NCBI RefSeq assembly: GCF_025917005.1
Contig: NZ_CP078091.1
Coordinates: forward strand, 1,612,001-1,676,000
Direction: 5' to 3'
Length of the DNA: 64,000 nt
From: Porphyrobacter sp. ULC335
GTDB taxonomy: Bacteria > Pseudomonadota > Alphaproteobacteria > Sphingomonadales > Sphingomonadaceae
The first letter of the stretch is position 1. Each line of letters begins with the position of its first letter. The notes below the pieces were generated by a model, which saw only the letters and a list, made by a program, of their open reading frames with translations, searched no databases and was not told the DNA's origin. The position numbers were made by a program, and so were the translations under genes. Positions 45,427 to 53,804 of this stretch are shown here, one piece after another.

Positions 45427-46707
45427 TTAGTCAGCCTTGGTCAGATCGACCTTGGGCTTCTTGGCGAGCATCGCCTTGATGTCGAAGTTGCCCAGCAGCG
45501 ACTTCTTCTCGCCCGTCATGGCGATCATTTCGTCGGTGCTTACGCCCATCACGCGTTCGGCGATCTGGCGCATGGCGGCGCTTGCCTTGCTCGAACGGTT
45601 GGCATCCACGAACACCTGACCCAGCTTGGCCGCGTTCGATGCTGCCTTGATGTCGTAAGGCACCACGAAATCGACCTTGCGTTCGATCGAGGCTTCGAAA
45701 TCGGCTTTGCTGATCTCGGCGAGGCTCGGCTGAACCTTGTTGGCGACGATCATCGGATGCGCATGGCTCGCGTTGCTCTTGAGCCATGACAGCAGCCGGA
45801 TCGTGTCGCGCGCCGAGGCGAGGGTGAACTCGCAGGCCAGCACCACCAGATTCACGTCAGCCAGAAGCTGCGGGAAGTTGATGAGCATGTTGCGCGGCAG
45901 ATCGATCACCGTCATCTCGAAGGCCTGCCGGAACTCGTCCTCCAGCTGCACGAAGGCCGAACCATCGGTCATCAGCGGCTGGTTGATCGGAGCTTCGGCG
46001 GACAGGATCGACAGGTTTTCCCCGGCACGCACCATCGCACGTTCGATGAACAGCGGGTCGATGCGGCTCGGGTTCTCGATCGCGTCGGTCAGGCCGCGGC
46101 CCGGTTCCAGATCGAGCGCCAGAGCGCCGGTGCCGAAGTGCACATCGAGATCGAGCAGTGCGGTCGGCGACTTGTGCTGTTCGGCGAACAGCCAGGCCAG
46201 CGAGGTGGCAAGGGTGGAGGCACCCACGCCGCCGCGCGTTCCGACGATCGCCGTCGAAATGTGGCGCTTGGCCGCATCGGCATCGCCGGCCTTGGGCGAC
46301 ATGAACACTGCCAGCGCCTGATTGAGCGCATCATGCACCTGCTGCGGCGACAAGGGCTTGAGCAGGTAGTCATGGATCCCGCTCGACAGCAGGTCGCGGT
46401 AGAGGCGCACGTCGTTGACCTGGCCGATGGCGATCACCACCGTTCCCGGCTCGCACACTTCAGCCAGCGCATTGATGTCGTTCAGCGGATCGCCGCTTTC
46501 CGACAGGTCGACCAGCAGGATTGCGGGCGAGGCGCTGACCGAGAGCGATTGCACAGCATTGCGCAGGCCGCCCTTGTTGCACTTCTCCGGCTGCCAGCCG
46601 AGTTCGATCACCACGGGACGGATCACGTCCAGCGAGCTATCGTCGCAGATATAGGCCGAGAAGGGATCGCGATTGCCGGGCAAGCCGGATTTCCAGGGAG
46701 CATTCAT
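45427..46707 (-). CDS. cpaE: Tad pilus localisation ATPase CpaE/TadZ
   Basis: A 426-aa protein with an atypical receiver-like domain (about 15-135, with the D-x-x cluster ICDDSS and LLKPLS) and a MinD/ParA-type ATPase domain with deviant Walker A GTRGGVGAST (156-165), DLDVHFGTGALALDLEPGRG and VIDLPRN. TadZ/CpaE places the pilus machine at the cell pole. Its start lies 3 bp beyond the cpaD stop codon. It ends 110 bp before tadB, the gap in which cpaF would be expected. Confidence 0.92.
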   Translation of the reverse strand: MNAPWKSGLPGNRDPFSAYICDDSSLDVIRPVVIELGWQPEKCNKGGLRNAVQSLSVSASPAILLVDLSESGDPLNDINALAEVCEPGTVVIAIGQVNDVRLYRDLLSSGIHDYLLKPLSPQQVHDALNQALAVFMSPKAGDADAAKRHISTAIVGTRGGVGASTLATSLAWLFAEQHKSPTALLDLDVHFGTGALALDLEPGRGLTDAIENPSRIDPLFIERAMVRAGENLSILSAEAPINQPLMTDGSAFVQLEDEFRQAFEMTVIDLPRNMLINFPQLLADVNLVVLACEFTLASARDTIRLLSWLKSNASHAHPMIVANKVQPSLAEISKADFEASIERKVDFVVPYDIKAASNAAKLGQVFVDANRSSKASAAMRQIAERVMGVSTDEMIAMTGEKKSLLGNFDIKAMLAKKPKVDLTKAD

Positions 46708-46710
46708 GGC

Positions 46711-47391
46711 TTAGTTACCTCCTCCGGTCGCTGCGGTTCCGGCATCCTGCAGGCCATCCTTGCCCGTGGGTGCCATCTCGCGATAGGTCGAGATCGCCTT
46801 GTTCGAGGTGGCGATCACGGTTTCGCTTGCGCCCTTCTTGCCCTCGAGCAGATCCTGCGGATCGGCGATCATCGCAGCCAGGTTGCTGTTGATGGCGCAG
46901 CCGTAGCCCGGGCTTGTGGCGTTGTTGTAATTCATGTCGGATTTGGCCGACCAGTCGGGGCAACCCGGCACGCTCGCCGTGGCACGGGTGATGACCACGC
47001 GCGCCTGACCCGGCTGGAGAAAGCCGGAGGTGACCGGAGCGGTAGCGCTCAGCATCAGGCCGTAACGGGCGGCCAGATCGCTGATCGCATTGGCGACGGC
47101 GGGGTTCTGGCCCGGGTTTTCGATCGCGATGCGATCCCCGTAGCGCAGGTCCATCGTCTCGAACCAGCCGTTGAGGCGCTGCTGTTCGGAGATCGGCAAG
47201 CCCGCCGTGGTCGTCGCCACATCAAGCGTCATGTTGGTGCGTTCCACCACCGGCTGCTTCACGCTGTAAAGCGCAGTGTTGGTGGGCATCCCACCGCAGC
47301 CGGCCAGGCCGAGGCCGAGCGTCAGCGCGAGAGCGAGCTTCGCTTGGGGGGCAAGCACGCGGGCCAGCCGGATTTGTCGTGCATTGGGCAT
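46711..47391 (-). CDS. cpaD: Tad pilus assembly lipoprotein CpaD
   Basis: A 226-aa outer-membrane lipoprotein. The start MPNARQIRLARVLAP follows AAAGGTGAC; the signal ends LGLGLAG-C (lipobox). The mature domain has PISEQQRLNGWFETMDLRYGDRI, and RVVITRATASVPGCPDWSAKSD followed by the conserved NNATSPGYGCAINSNLAAMIADPQDLL in part, a signature of CpaD. It helps the CpaC secretin in Flp pilus export. Gaps are 19 bp to cpaC and 3 bp to cpaE. Confidence 0.93.
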   Translation of the reverse strand: MPNARQIRLARVLAPQAKLALALTLGLGLAGCGGMPTNTALYSVKQPVVERTNMTLDVATTTAGLPISEQQRLNGWFETMDLRYGDRIAIENPGQNPAVANAISDLAARYGLMLSATAPVTSGFLQPGQARVVITRATASVPGCPDWSAKSDMNYNNATSPGYGCAINSNLAAMIADPQDLLEGKKGASETVIATSNKAISTYREMAPTGKDGLQDAGTAATGGGN

Positions 47392-47410
47392 CGAAGTCAC
47401 CTTTCTCACG

Positions 47411-48970
47411 TTAGAGGCTGAAGCCCGGGGTTGCGGCGACGCTTGCATTCGCTTCGCGCTCGGGACGGCGGCTCTTCTTGTCTGCGCGGCGCGGCTTTTC
47501 CTCGCCGTTCGGGATGATCAGGGCCGGGTCGGCCTCGCTCACCTTGGGTTGCGGCGCGTCTGGCTGCGACGAGGTCGGGCCGGGGCGTTGTTCGCCCGAG
47601 ATACCGGCGTTGTCCTGATAGCCGAGCAACTGCTGGATCTCGTTGGCTGCACGATAGCCATCGGTCGGCAGCTTGATGTCCTTGGCGTCGACCGGCTTGA
47701 CCAGATAAGGCGTCACGATGATCACCAGCTCGGTCTCGCCCTTGCGGAACTGCCGGCTGCGGAACAGGTTGCCGAGGATCGGCACATCGCCCAGACCCGG
47801 CGCCTTTTCGAGCGCATTCTGCGAGTTGGCGCTCATCAGCCCGGCGATCATGAAGCTCTGGCCCGAGCCGAGCTCGACCGTCGTTTCCGTGCGGCGGGTG
47901 GTGATGGCGGGCACCTGGAAGTCGTTGAGCGTAATCGCGCCCTGGGTCGAAAGCTCCGACACTTCGGGACGCACGCGCATCGAGATGCGGCCGTTCGAAA
48001 GCACTGTCGGAGTGTAGGCGAGGCTCACGCCGAACTGACGGAACTGCACCGTCACCTGGCCGAGGCCCTGTGCGATCGGGATCGGGAATTCACCGCCCGC
48101 AAGGAAGGTCGCGGTTTCACCCGACAGCGCGGTGAGGTTGGGTTCGGTGATGGTCGTCACCAGACCCAGCCGCTCCGACAGGTCGAGCGTTCCGGCCATG
48201 TCGATGCCGAACATCTTGCCCAGACCGGCAAGGGTCGTGCCTTTGCTGGTGATGACTGATGTGCCATCGGAACCCTCAGTCACGTTCACGCCAGCCAATC
48301 CGCCGGGGCTGAACTGCGTCACCGCGCCGCGGCCCGAGCCGACGCCAAACTTGAAGCCGTCGGTCCCATCCGCAGAGGTCAGGTTGGCCCCGATTTCGCG
48401 CAGCAGGCTGCGGCTGACTTCGGCAAACTTGACGTGCAGGTTGACCTGCAGCGGGGTTGCCGTCTTTAGGCGGCTGATGACATTGGCTTCCTTGCCGAGG
48501 AAGGCGCTGACCAGCCGTTCGGCCTCGGCAGCGTCTTCAGGTGCGCCCACGGTGCCGGTCAGTAGCACCGTGTTGGTGCCCATCGTCGACACGCTCACCT
48601 TGGCGTCGGGCATCGCCATGGCGAGCATCTGGTCGATGCTGCCGATGTTCGAGCCGACCCGGATGTTGGCCGAGAAGATCACGTCGCCGCGATCATTGCT
48701 GGCGTAGATGGTGGTTTCCCCGCCCGCCTTGCCGAACACGTAGAGCTGGCGCTGCGACTTGATCTGGATGTCGGCGACTTCGTCATTGGCGACGAAGACG
48801 TCGGCCATGTTGCCAGGCACCGTCACCAGTTCGCCCTTGCCGATCGACAGGACGATTTCCTGCGCCGGGCTGACGACCTGCTGCGCGGTGGCAGTGGCCG
48901 CCGGCATTGCTGCCATCGGCACCGCGGAGATCGCAGCAACCAGCAGCTTGATCTTGAAATTGCGTGTCAT
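47411..48970 (-). CDS. cpaC: Tad pilus secretin CpaC/RcpA
   Basis: A 519-aa outer-membrane secretin. Signal peptide after MTRNFKIKLLVAA; the N-terminal part (IVLSIGKGELVTVPGNMADVFVANDEVADIQI, in part) is the BON/secretin N0-like domain, and the C-terminal secretin domain holds LVTTITEPNLTALSGETATFLAGGEFPIP in part and FRKGETELVIIVTPYLVKPV. The tail after about 430 is charged and low in complexity (EEKPRRADKKSRRPERE). The start follows AAGGGGGGC; the frame to 49042 lacks a signal in the right place. Confidence 0.94.
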   Translation of the reverse strand: MTRNFKIKLLVAAISAVPMAAMPAATATAQQVVSPAQEIVLSIGKGELVTVPGNMADVFVANDEVADIQIKSQRQLYVFGKAGGETTIYASNDRGDVIFSANIRVGSNIGSIDQMLAMAMPDAKVSVSTMGTNTVLLTGTVGAPEDAAEAERLVSAFLGKEANVISRLKTATPLQVNLHVKFAEVSRSLLREIGANLTSADGTDGFKFGVGSGRGAVTQFSPGGLAGVNVTEGSDGTSVITSKGTTLAGLGKMFGIDMAGTLDLSERLGLVTTITEPNLTALSGETATFLAGGEFPIPIAQGLGQVTVQFRQFGVSLAYTPTVLSNGRISMRVRPEVSELSTQGAITLNDFQVPAITTRRTETTVELGSGQSFMIAGLMSANSQNALEKAPGLGDVPILGNLFRSRQFRKGETELVIIVTPYLVKPVDAKDIKLPTDGYRAANEIQQLLGYQDNAGISGEQRPGPTSSQPDAPQPKVSEADPALIIPNGEEKPRRADKKSRRPEREANASVAATPGFSL

Positions 48971-49057
48971 GGGTTTGCCCCCCTTGGGCTTGGAACGGTT
49001 CGCCTGGAAGGCAGGCACGTGGCCGGTCATGGTGAACGACATGGTCCTGATCCCCCC

Positions 49058-50176
49058 TTAGTTGATCACGGTCGAACGGGCGGCCGACAGGCCCTTGCCG
49101 CTGCCGCGCAGACCACTCGATTGGCTCGAGATGATCGCGGTGCTGTTCGCCCTGGCGCTTACGGGCGCTTCCGACGTTTCCTTGCCGCGGGTCACCCGCA
49201 CGCTCGGGCCGACATAGACCGGAGCTGCGCTGCCGCCGCCCGAACCGCTGCTACGAGCGGGAGCCGGGGAGTCTGCAGTTGCCATCGAACGGCGCTGTTC
49301 CTTCACACCGGGGGTCGAGCGCTGGAAGCGCGAGACATCTGCCCCGGTGACGAAGCTCACACCCTTGTCGAGCGGCTGGGCGGCCGCAGCCTTGAGCAGA
49401 CGCTCTTCTTCTTCAGGCGAAGCATTGGGCGGAATGACCACGCTGCCGGAGGCGAGCGCACGTTCCAGTTCGGCCGGATTGTCCGAAAGCGAGCGCAGCG
49501 CGAGCGAGATTGTCCCGAAGGTCTGGGCCACCGAGATCTTTTCCGCGATCTTGGGCGTTGCCTCCAGCGTAACGGTGCTGAACTGCGTCACCACGGTCTT
49601 GCCGGTTTCATCGGTGGTCTTCTCGGTCGTCTGGTCAGTTGCCAGCACGCGCAGGTTGCGCACGATGGTTTCTGCCGCACGCAGCGGTGCACCTTCGTCG
49701 TTCGGCGGGATTTCTTGGCTGAGGACCAGATCGACACGGTCGCCCGGGAAGATGAAGCCCGAGACACCGGTCGTCGCCGACACCGGCACCGTCACGGCGC
49801 GCATGCCCGGCCCGAGAGCCGCTGCGAGGAAGCCGCGGTCACCCGGAGCCACCAGTGATCCTTGCGTGACAGGTTCGCCCGCAGTGATCGGATAACGGAC
49901 CACGGTGCCCAGCAGCTTGTTCATGTCGGCCTCGCCGTCGATGAAGTAAGCGTCCTGCACCAGCTCCTTGGGCCAGGGCTGGAAGCCCAGCGCATCAGCG
50001 GTGATGATCGTGCCAGCGGTCAAAGCCCGCTTGGCAACCAGAACACGCGGGCCTGTGGGCACAGAGGCCTCGGCATTGGGGGCAGAGCCTCCAGCGAACA
50101 TGCTACGCGCGGCAAATGCGGTTCCGATCGCGATGATCAGCGCGCCGAGCAGCAGTACCAGTTTCTTCCTATCCAT
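49058..50176 (-). CDS. cpaB: Tad pilus assembly protein CpaB/RcpC
   Basis: A 372-aa periplasmic protein anchored by an N-terminal helix (LVLLLGALIIAIGTAFAARSM). It contains the SAF-like domain (VLVAKRALTAGTIITADALGF) and VVRYPITAGEPVTQGSLVAPGDRGFLAAALGPGMRA in part, then FIFPGDRVDLVLSQE, all typical of CpaB/RcpC. It thickens or gates the secretin channel. An Ala/Ser/Gly-rich tail from about 300 is low-complexity. Spacing to cpaC is 87 bp. Confidence 0.92.
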   Translation of the reverse strand: MDRKKLVLLLGALIIAIGTAFAARSMFAGGSAPNAEASVPTGPRVLVAKRALTAGTIITADALGFQPWPKELVQDAYFIDGEADMNKLLGTVVRYPITAGEPVTQGSLVAPGDRGFLAAALGPGMRAVTVPVSATTGVSGFIFPGDRVDLVLSQEIPPNDEGAPLRAAETIVRNLRVLATDQTTEKTTDETGKTVVTQFSTVTLEATPKIAEKISVAQTFGTISLALRSLSDNPAELERALASGSVVIPPNASPEEEERLLKAAAAQPLDKGVSFVTGADVSRFQRSTPGVKEQRRSMATADSPAPARSSGSGGGSAAPVYVGPSVRVTRGKETSEAPVSARANSTAIISSQSSGLRGSGKGLSAARSTVIN

Positions 50177-50265
50177 GGCTCAATTAGCCCCCTCGTAATT
50201 GCCCTGGGTTTGGTTAGCGGGCAGGTATGGTTGCAGTTCGTAAGGCATGACTGGTTAAAATCGGG

Positions 50266-50769
50266 TTATGCTGCCTGAACCGCAGTCGCGGCGCCCGGCA
50301 GATAATGGGTCGCCAGCACCCACAGGCTGCCGAAAGCGATCGCCACGCCATAGGGCAGGCGGCCCGGAGTCTTGGGTTTGAGAATCACGCGGCGCAGCAC
50401 AAAGGCGACCGCCAGCGCGCCGCCGAATAGCGACATCACCAGCAGCATCTGAATGTAGCTTAGGGGCGTGAACCACAGCGACAGCGCCGCCAGCAGCTTG
50501 ATATCGCCGCCCCCCAGAATGAGCACGTTGATGCGATAGCCGATATAGGCAATCCCGATCAGGATCGCCGATACGATCGCACAGAAGATCAGCTGCCAGC
50601 CCACGCCCGGCCACAGGTCTAGTCCGCTCGCCCACCAGAACAGCGGAGCCACCAGCGCGATCGCGGCGTTGAGCCAATTGTCGATCTGGCGGCGGCGCAC
50701 ATCGGTGAACGCGGCAAAGACCAGCGCAATTGCCAAGGCGACCAGCAGACCGTAGGAAATGGAACTCAT
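50266..50769 (-). CDS. cpaA: Prepilin peptidase CpaA (A24 family)
   Basis: A 167-aa inner-membrane aspartyl peptidase with about five helices. The two catalytic aspartates are D23 in FTDVRRRQIDN and D89 in GGGDIKLLAAL. It cleaves leaders of Flp-type prepilins. The ATG at 50769 is chosen over an upstream TTG. As the first gene of the locus, its promoter would lie in the 130 bp shared with the divergent hydrolase gene. No pilin gene (short hydrophobic Flp) is found beside it. Confidence 0.9.
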   Translation of the reverse strand: MSSISYGLLVALAIALVFAAFTDVRRRQIDNWLNAAIALVAPLFWWASGLDLWPGVGWQLIFCAIVSAILIGIAYIGYRINVLILGGGDIKLLAALSLWFTPLSYIQMLLVMSLFGGALAVAFVLRRVILKPKTPGRLPYGVAIAFGSLWVLATHYLPGAATAVQAA

Positions 50770-50902
50770 CGACTTCGTGCCCCCGGGCAAGGCCGCGCTC
50801 CCCGCGCTGGCCGTCCTTCATTGGGACACTGCTACAGGTTATGACTTACCAAATAGTAACCACACTCTTCAGCCACAGGCGCGCGATTATGGGAGCCATG
50901 CG

Positions 50903-51853
50903 ATGATCGACCGCCGGGCCATTCCCCCCTACGCGCAGGAAAGCACCTGGGCCGCTGGCGACGGGCACGCCATCCGCCGTATCGACTGGCCGGGCGGCGA
51001 GCATCCGCGCGGCTCGATCCTGTTCCTGCCCGGGCGCGGCGACTTTTACGAAAAGTATCTCGAGACGCTGGACGAATGGCACCGCGCCGGCTGGCGGGTG
51101 ACAGCATCGGACTGGCGGGGGCAGGCGGGTTCGGGACGACTCGGCAAGGACGCGGTCACCGGCCATATTGATGATTTCGGCACCTGGATCGATGATCTGG
51201 CGCTGTTGTGGCAGCGCTGGACCGCCGAAACGCCGGGGCCGCATGTGCTCGCCGCGCATTCGATGGGCGGGCACGTGGTGCTGCGCGCGCTGGTTGCGAA
51301 GCGCGTAACCCCCGATGCGGTCGTGCTGAGCGCGCCGATGACCGGCATGAACGGCCCGCCGCTTCCCCTGCCAATCCTCCATGCGGTGGCGCGGACGATG
51401 TGCCGCCTTGGTGATCCCGCGCGTCAGGCGTGGAAGTGGAGCGAGAAGCCGGGCGAGCTTCCGGCAAAGCGCGCCAACCTGCTCACCCACGATCCCGTCC
51501 GCTATGCCGACGAGCAATGGTGGCGTGACAATCGCCCGCAGCTGGTGATGGGTCCGGCCAGCTGGCGCTGGGTCGAGCGGGCTTACGCCTCGTGGATGGA
51601 GCTGGAAAAGCCCGGCGCGCTTGAAGGCGTCGATGTTCCGGTGCTGATCGTCTCGACCGCGTCGGACAAGCTGGTCAGCCACCCCGCCAATCTGCGCGCC
51701 GCCGCGCGCTTGCCGAGGGGCGAGATTCTCGCGCTCGGCGCCGAGGCGCATCACGAGGTGCTGCGCGAAGTCGATTCGGTGCGCGGGCGGATCACGGGCG
51801 TGATCGCGGACTTCCTCGACCGCTCGGCACCGCGGAGAGCTGCGGCGGCATGA
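50903..51853 (+). CDS. Alpha/beta hydrolase, lysophospholipase-like
   Basis: A 316-aa cytoplasmic hydrolase of the monoglyceride lipase/lysophospholipase (PldB-like) group: LFLPGRGDFYEKYLETLDEWHRAGWRV in part, nucleophile Ser in AAHSMGGHVVLR, Asp in VSTASDKLVS and His in GAEAHHEVLRE. The ATG at 50903 follows GGGAG; the frame extends to 50759 but overlaps cpaA and lacks a ribosome site. Its last 4 bp overlap the start of the FAD oxidoreductase (ATGA), so the two are coupled. Substrate not known. Confidence 0.85.
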   Translation: MIDRRAIPPYAQESTWAAGDGHAIRRIDWPGGEHPRGSILFLPGRGDFYEKYLETLDEWHRAGWRVTASDWRGQAGSGRLGKDAVTGHIDDFGTWIDDLALLWQRWTAETPGPHVLAAHSMGGHVVLRALVAKRVTPDAVVLSAPMTGMNGPPLPLPILHAVARTMCRLGDPARQAWKWSEKPGELPAKRANLLTHDPVRYADEQWWRDNRPQLVMGPASWRWVERAYASWMELEKPGALEGVDVPVLIVSTASDKLVSHPANLRAAARLPRGEILALGAEAHHEVLREVDSVRGRITGVIADFLDRSAPRRAAAA

Positions 51854-52959
51854 TCTACGATGTCGCCGTGATCGGCGCAGGGATGGCAGGTGCGAGCATC
51901 GCGGCCGAACTTGCCCCCCATGCCCGCGTGCTGCTGATCGAGGCAGAGGACGCGCCGGGCTATCACGCCACCGGGCGGTCAGCCGCCTTCTGGGAGGAAT
52001 GCTACGGCGGCCCCGGCGTGGTGCCGCTGACCCGCGCTTCGGGCGCTTACCTCGCCGAACACGGTTTCCTCACCCCGCGCGGTGCGCTTTATGTCGGGCG
52101 CGCCGAAGACCGCGCGGCGATGGACGCCTTCCGCGCCAGCTATGCCGGAACCGGCGTGAACATCGAGCCGCTGTCGCCTACCGCGCTGGCGGACCGCGTG
52201 CCGCATATCCGGGCTGAGTGGAGCGAGGCGCTCTACCAGCCAGCCTGCGCCGATATCGACGTTGCCGGACTGCACCAGCACTATCTGGGCCAGGCGCGGC
52301 GACTCGGAGTCGAGGTCGCAACGCGCGCGCAGGCCGCGGGCCTTGTCCGCGAGAGCGGAGCGTGGACGATCACCGGCGCGCGCGGCGAGACGTGGCGCGC
52401 GGCAACCATCGTCAACGCGGCGGGGGCATGGGTAGACGAGGTTGCGCGCTTGGCTGGCGTACGCCCCGTCGGGATCGCGCCGTGCCGCCGCACTGTCGCG
52501 GTGCTGCGCGTGGCACCGCACGCGCCTGCCGATCTGCCGCTGGTGCTCGACATCGGCGGCGGCTTCTATTTCAAGCCCGATGCGGGGCGGCTCTGGCTGT
52601 CCCCCCATGACGAAATCCCGAGCGAGCCGTGCGACGCCGCCCCCGAGGAGATCGACGTAGCCATCGCCATCGACCGCTTCCAGAACGTCACCGACTGGCG
52701 GATCGAGGCGGTGGAGCGCCGCTGGGCGGGCCTGCGCAGCTTCGCGCCTGACCGGATGCCGGTCTATGGCTTCGATCCGGGCGCCGAGGGCTTCTTCTGG
52801 TTTGCCGGGCAGGGCGGGTTCGGCATCCAGACCGCCCCCGCCGCCGCGCGGCTGGGCGCGCAGGTGCTGCTTGGACACGGGCCTGACGCAATGACGGCGG
52901 AGATTGATCCCTCCAGTTTTGCTCCGTCGCGCTTGGCGGTAGCGCTACAATCGGCCTAG
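51850..52959 (+). CDS. FAD-dependent oxidoreductase (D-amino-acid/glycine oxidase family)
   Basis: A 369-aa DAO-type flavoprotein: dinucleotide site VAVIGAGMAGASIAAELAP, then YHATGRSAAFWEE, a second FAD region TIVNAAGAWVDEVARLAGV, and the C-terminal FFWFAGQGGFGIQTAPAAA, as in DadA/glycine oxidase/L-2-hydroxyglutarate dehydrogenase relatives. It is translationally coupled to the hydrolase. The amine or hydroxyacid substrate cannot be told from sequence. Confidence 0.87.
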   Translation: MIYDVAVIGAGMAGASIAAELAPHARVLLIEAEDAPGYHATGRSAAFWEECYGGPGVVPLTRASGAYLAEHGFLTPRGALYVGRAEDRAAMDAFRASYAGTGVNIEPLSPTALADRVPHIRAEWSEALYQPACADIDVAGLHQHYLGQARRLGVEVATRAQAAGLVRESGAWTITGARGETWRAATIVNAAGAWVDEVARLAGVRPVGIAPCRRTVAVLRVAPHAPADLPLVLDIGGGFYFKPDAGRLWLSPHDEIPSEPCDAAPEEIDVAIAIDRFQNVTDWRIEAVERRWAGLRSFAPDRMPVYGFDPGAEGFFWFAGQGGFGIQTAPAAARLGAQVLLGHGPDAMTAEIDPSSFAPSRLAVALQSA

Positions 52960-53018
52960 GCAAGGTCGCCCCGATCTGCCATTTCCTAATCTGGTTTAAC
53001 GAAAGGGAGAGGCCACCG

Positions 53019-53195
53019 ATGGCGCACAAGTTTGAAATCTACAAAGACAACGCGGGCGAGTTTCGCGTGCGCTTCAAGTACAATTCGGAAGTGATGTTCT
53101 CGACGCAGGGCTATTCAAGCAAGGCGAGCGCGCAGAACGCGATTGATTCGATCAAGAAGAACGGCCCCGACGCCGAGGTCGAAGACAACAGCTGA
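53019..53195 (+). CDS. YegP-like (DUF1508) small protein
   Basis: A 58-aa protein read directly from the sequence: it starts MAHKFEIYKDNAGEFRVRF, continues YNSEVMFSTQGYSSKASAQNA and ends EVEDNS. The pattern KFEIYKD..GEFRFR.K..N.E....SEGY.SKA.A.N.I.S.KKN is that of the YegP/DUF1508 fold, a compact beta-beta-beta-alpha unit of unknown role, often single-copy per short protein as here. AAAGGGAGAG at 53001-53010 is a strong ribosome site. Its end is 10 bp before the dispersed palindrome. Confidence 0.85.
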   Translation: MAHKFEIYKDNAGEFRVRFKYNSEVMFSTQGYSSKASAQNAIDSIKKNGPDAEVEDNS

Positions 53196-53205
53196 TTGCA
53201 TTGCT

Positions 53206-53309
53206 CGTCATTGCGAGCCGCAGGCGAAGCAATCCATGGTCTGACGTTTCCGCGCGTGGCGCGGTTCGGCCATGGATTGCCGCGTCGCCTCCGGCTCCTC
53301 GCAATGACG
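53206..53309. repeat. REP-like dispersed palindrome (CGTCATTGCGAG ... CTCGCAATGACG)
   Basis: CGTCATTGCGAG opens the element at 53206 and its complement closes it at 53309; inside, GCAATCCATGG and CCATGGATTGC form a second pair. The arms differ by small indels. The same CATTGCGAG/CAATCC element is, to my knowledge, scattered through many proteobacterial genomes. It sits between convergent yegP-like and rnhA genes and may end transcription from both sides. Confidence 0.8.
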
Positions 53310-53317
53310 AAGCGGGC

Positions 53318-53776
53318 CTAATGCTTGAACGCTGACCCCGGATCGGCCTGCCGCGCCGCCTCCGCGCTCGCCAGCGCGTCGCAGCGCTCGTTTTCGGGGT
53401 GGCCGGAGTGGCCCTTCACCCATTCCCACGATACCTTGTGCGGGCGCGCCGCAGCTATCAGTTCGCGCCACAGATCCTCGTTGGCGACCGGCTTTTTCGC
53501 CGCATTCATCCAGCCGCGTTTCTGCCAGCCGAAGATCCACTGGGTCATCCCGTCGATGACATAGCGGCTGTCGGTGTGGACGGTGACGGTGCAGGGCTCC
53601 TTCAACGCAGTCAGCCCGCGCAGCACCGCGGTCATTTCCATGCGGTTGTTGGTGGTTTCGGGCTCGCCGCCGACCAGCTCCTTCTCGTGCCCGCCGCTGC
53701 GCAGGATCGCGGCCCAGCCTCCGGGGCCGGGATTGCCCTTGCACGCGCCGTCGGTGAAGATGTCGACCTGTCTCAT
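53318..53776 (-). CDS. rnhA: Ribonuclease HI
   Basis: A 152-aa enzyme that cuts RNA in RNA-DNA hybrids. The acidic catalytic set is visible: D9 in [16 protein letters not shown]47 in NNRMEMTA, D69 in [10 protein letters not shown], and D133 in RCDALA, with the flexible-loop His123 in [10 protein letters not shown]. Length is typical. It is the last gene of the ispH-thrB-rnhA operon, 28 bp after thrB. Confidence 0.96.
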   Translation of the reverse strand: MRQVDIFTDGACKGNPGPGGWAAILRSGGHEKELVGGEPETTNNRMEMTAVLRGLTALKEPCTVTVHTDSRYVIDGMTQWIFGWQKRGWMNAAKKPVANEDLWRELIAAARPHKVSWEWVKGHSGHPENERCDALASAEAARQADPGSAFKH

Positions 53777-53804
53777 GCCAGCCCCCTAGGGCGGCGAGGG
53801 GCTT

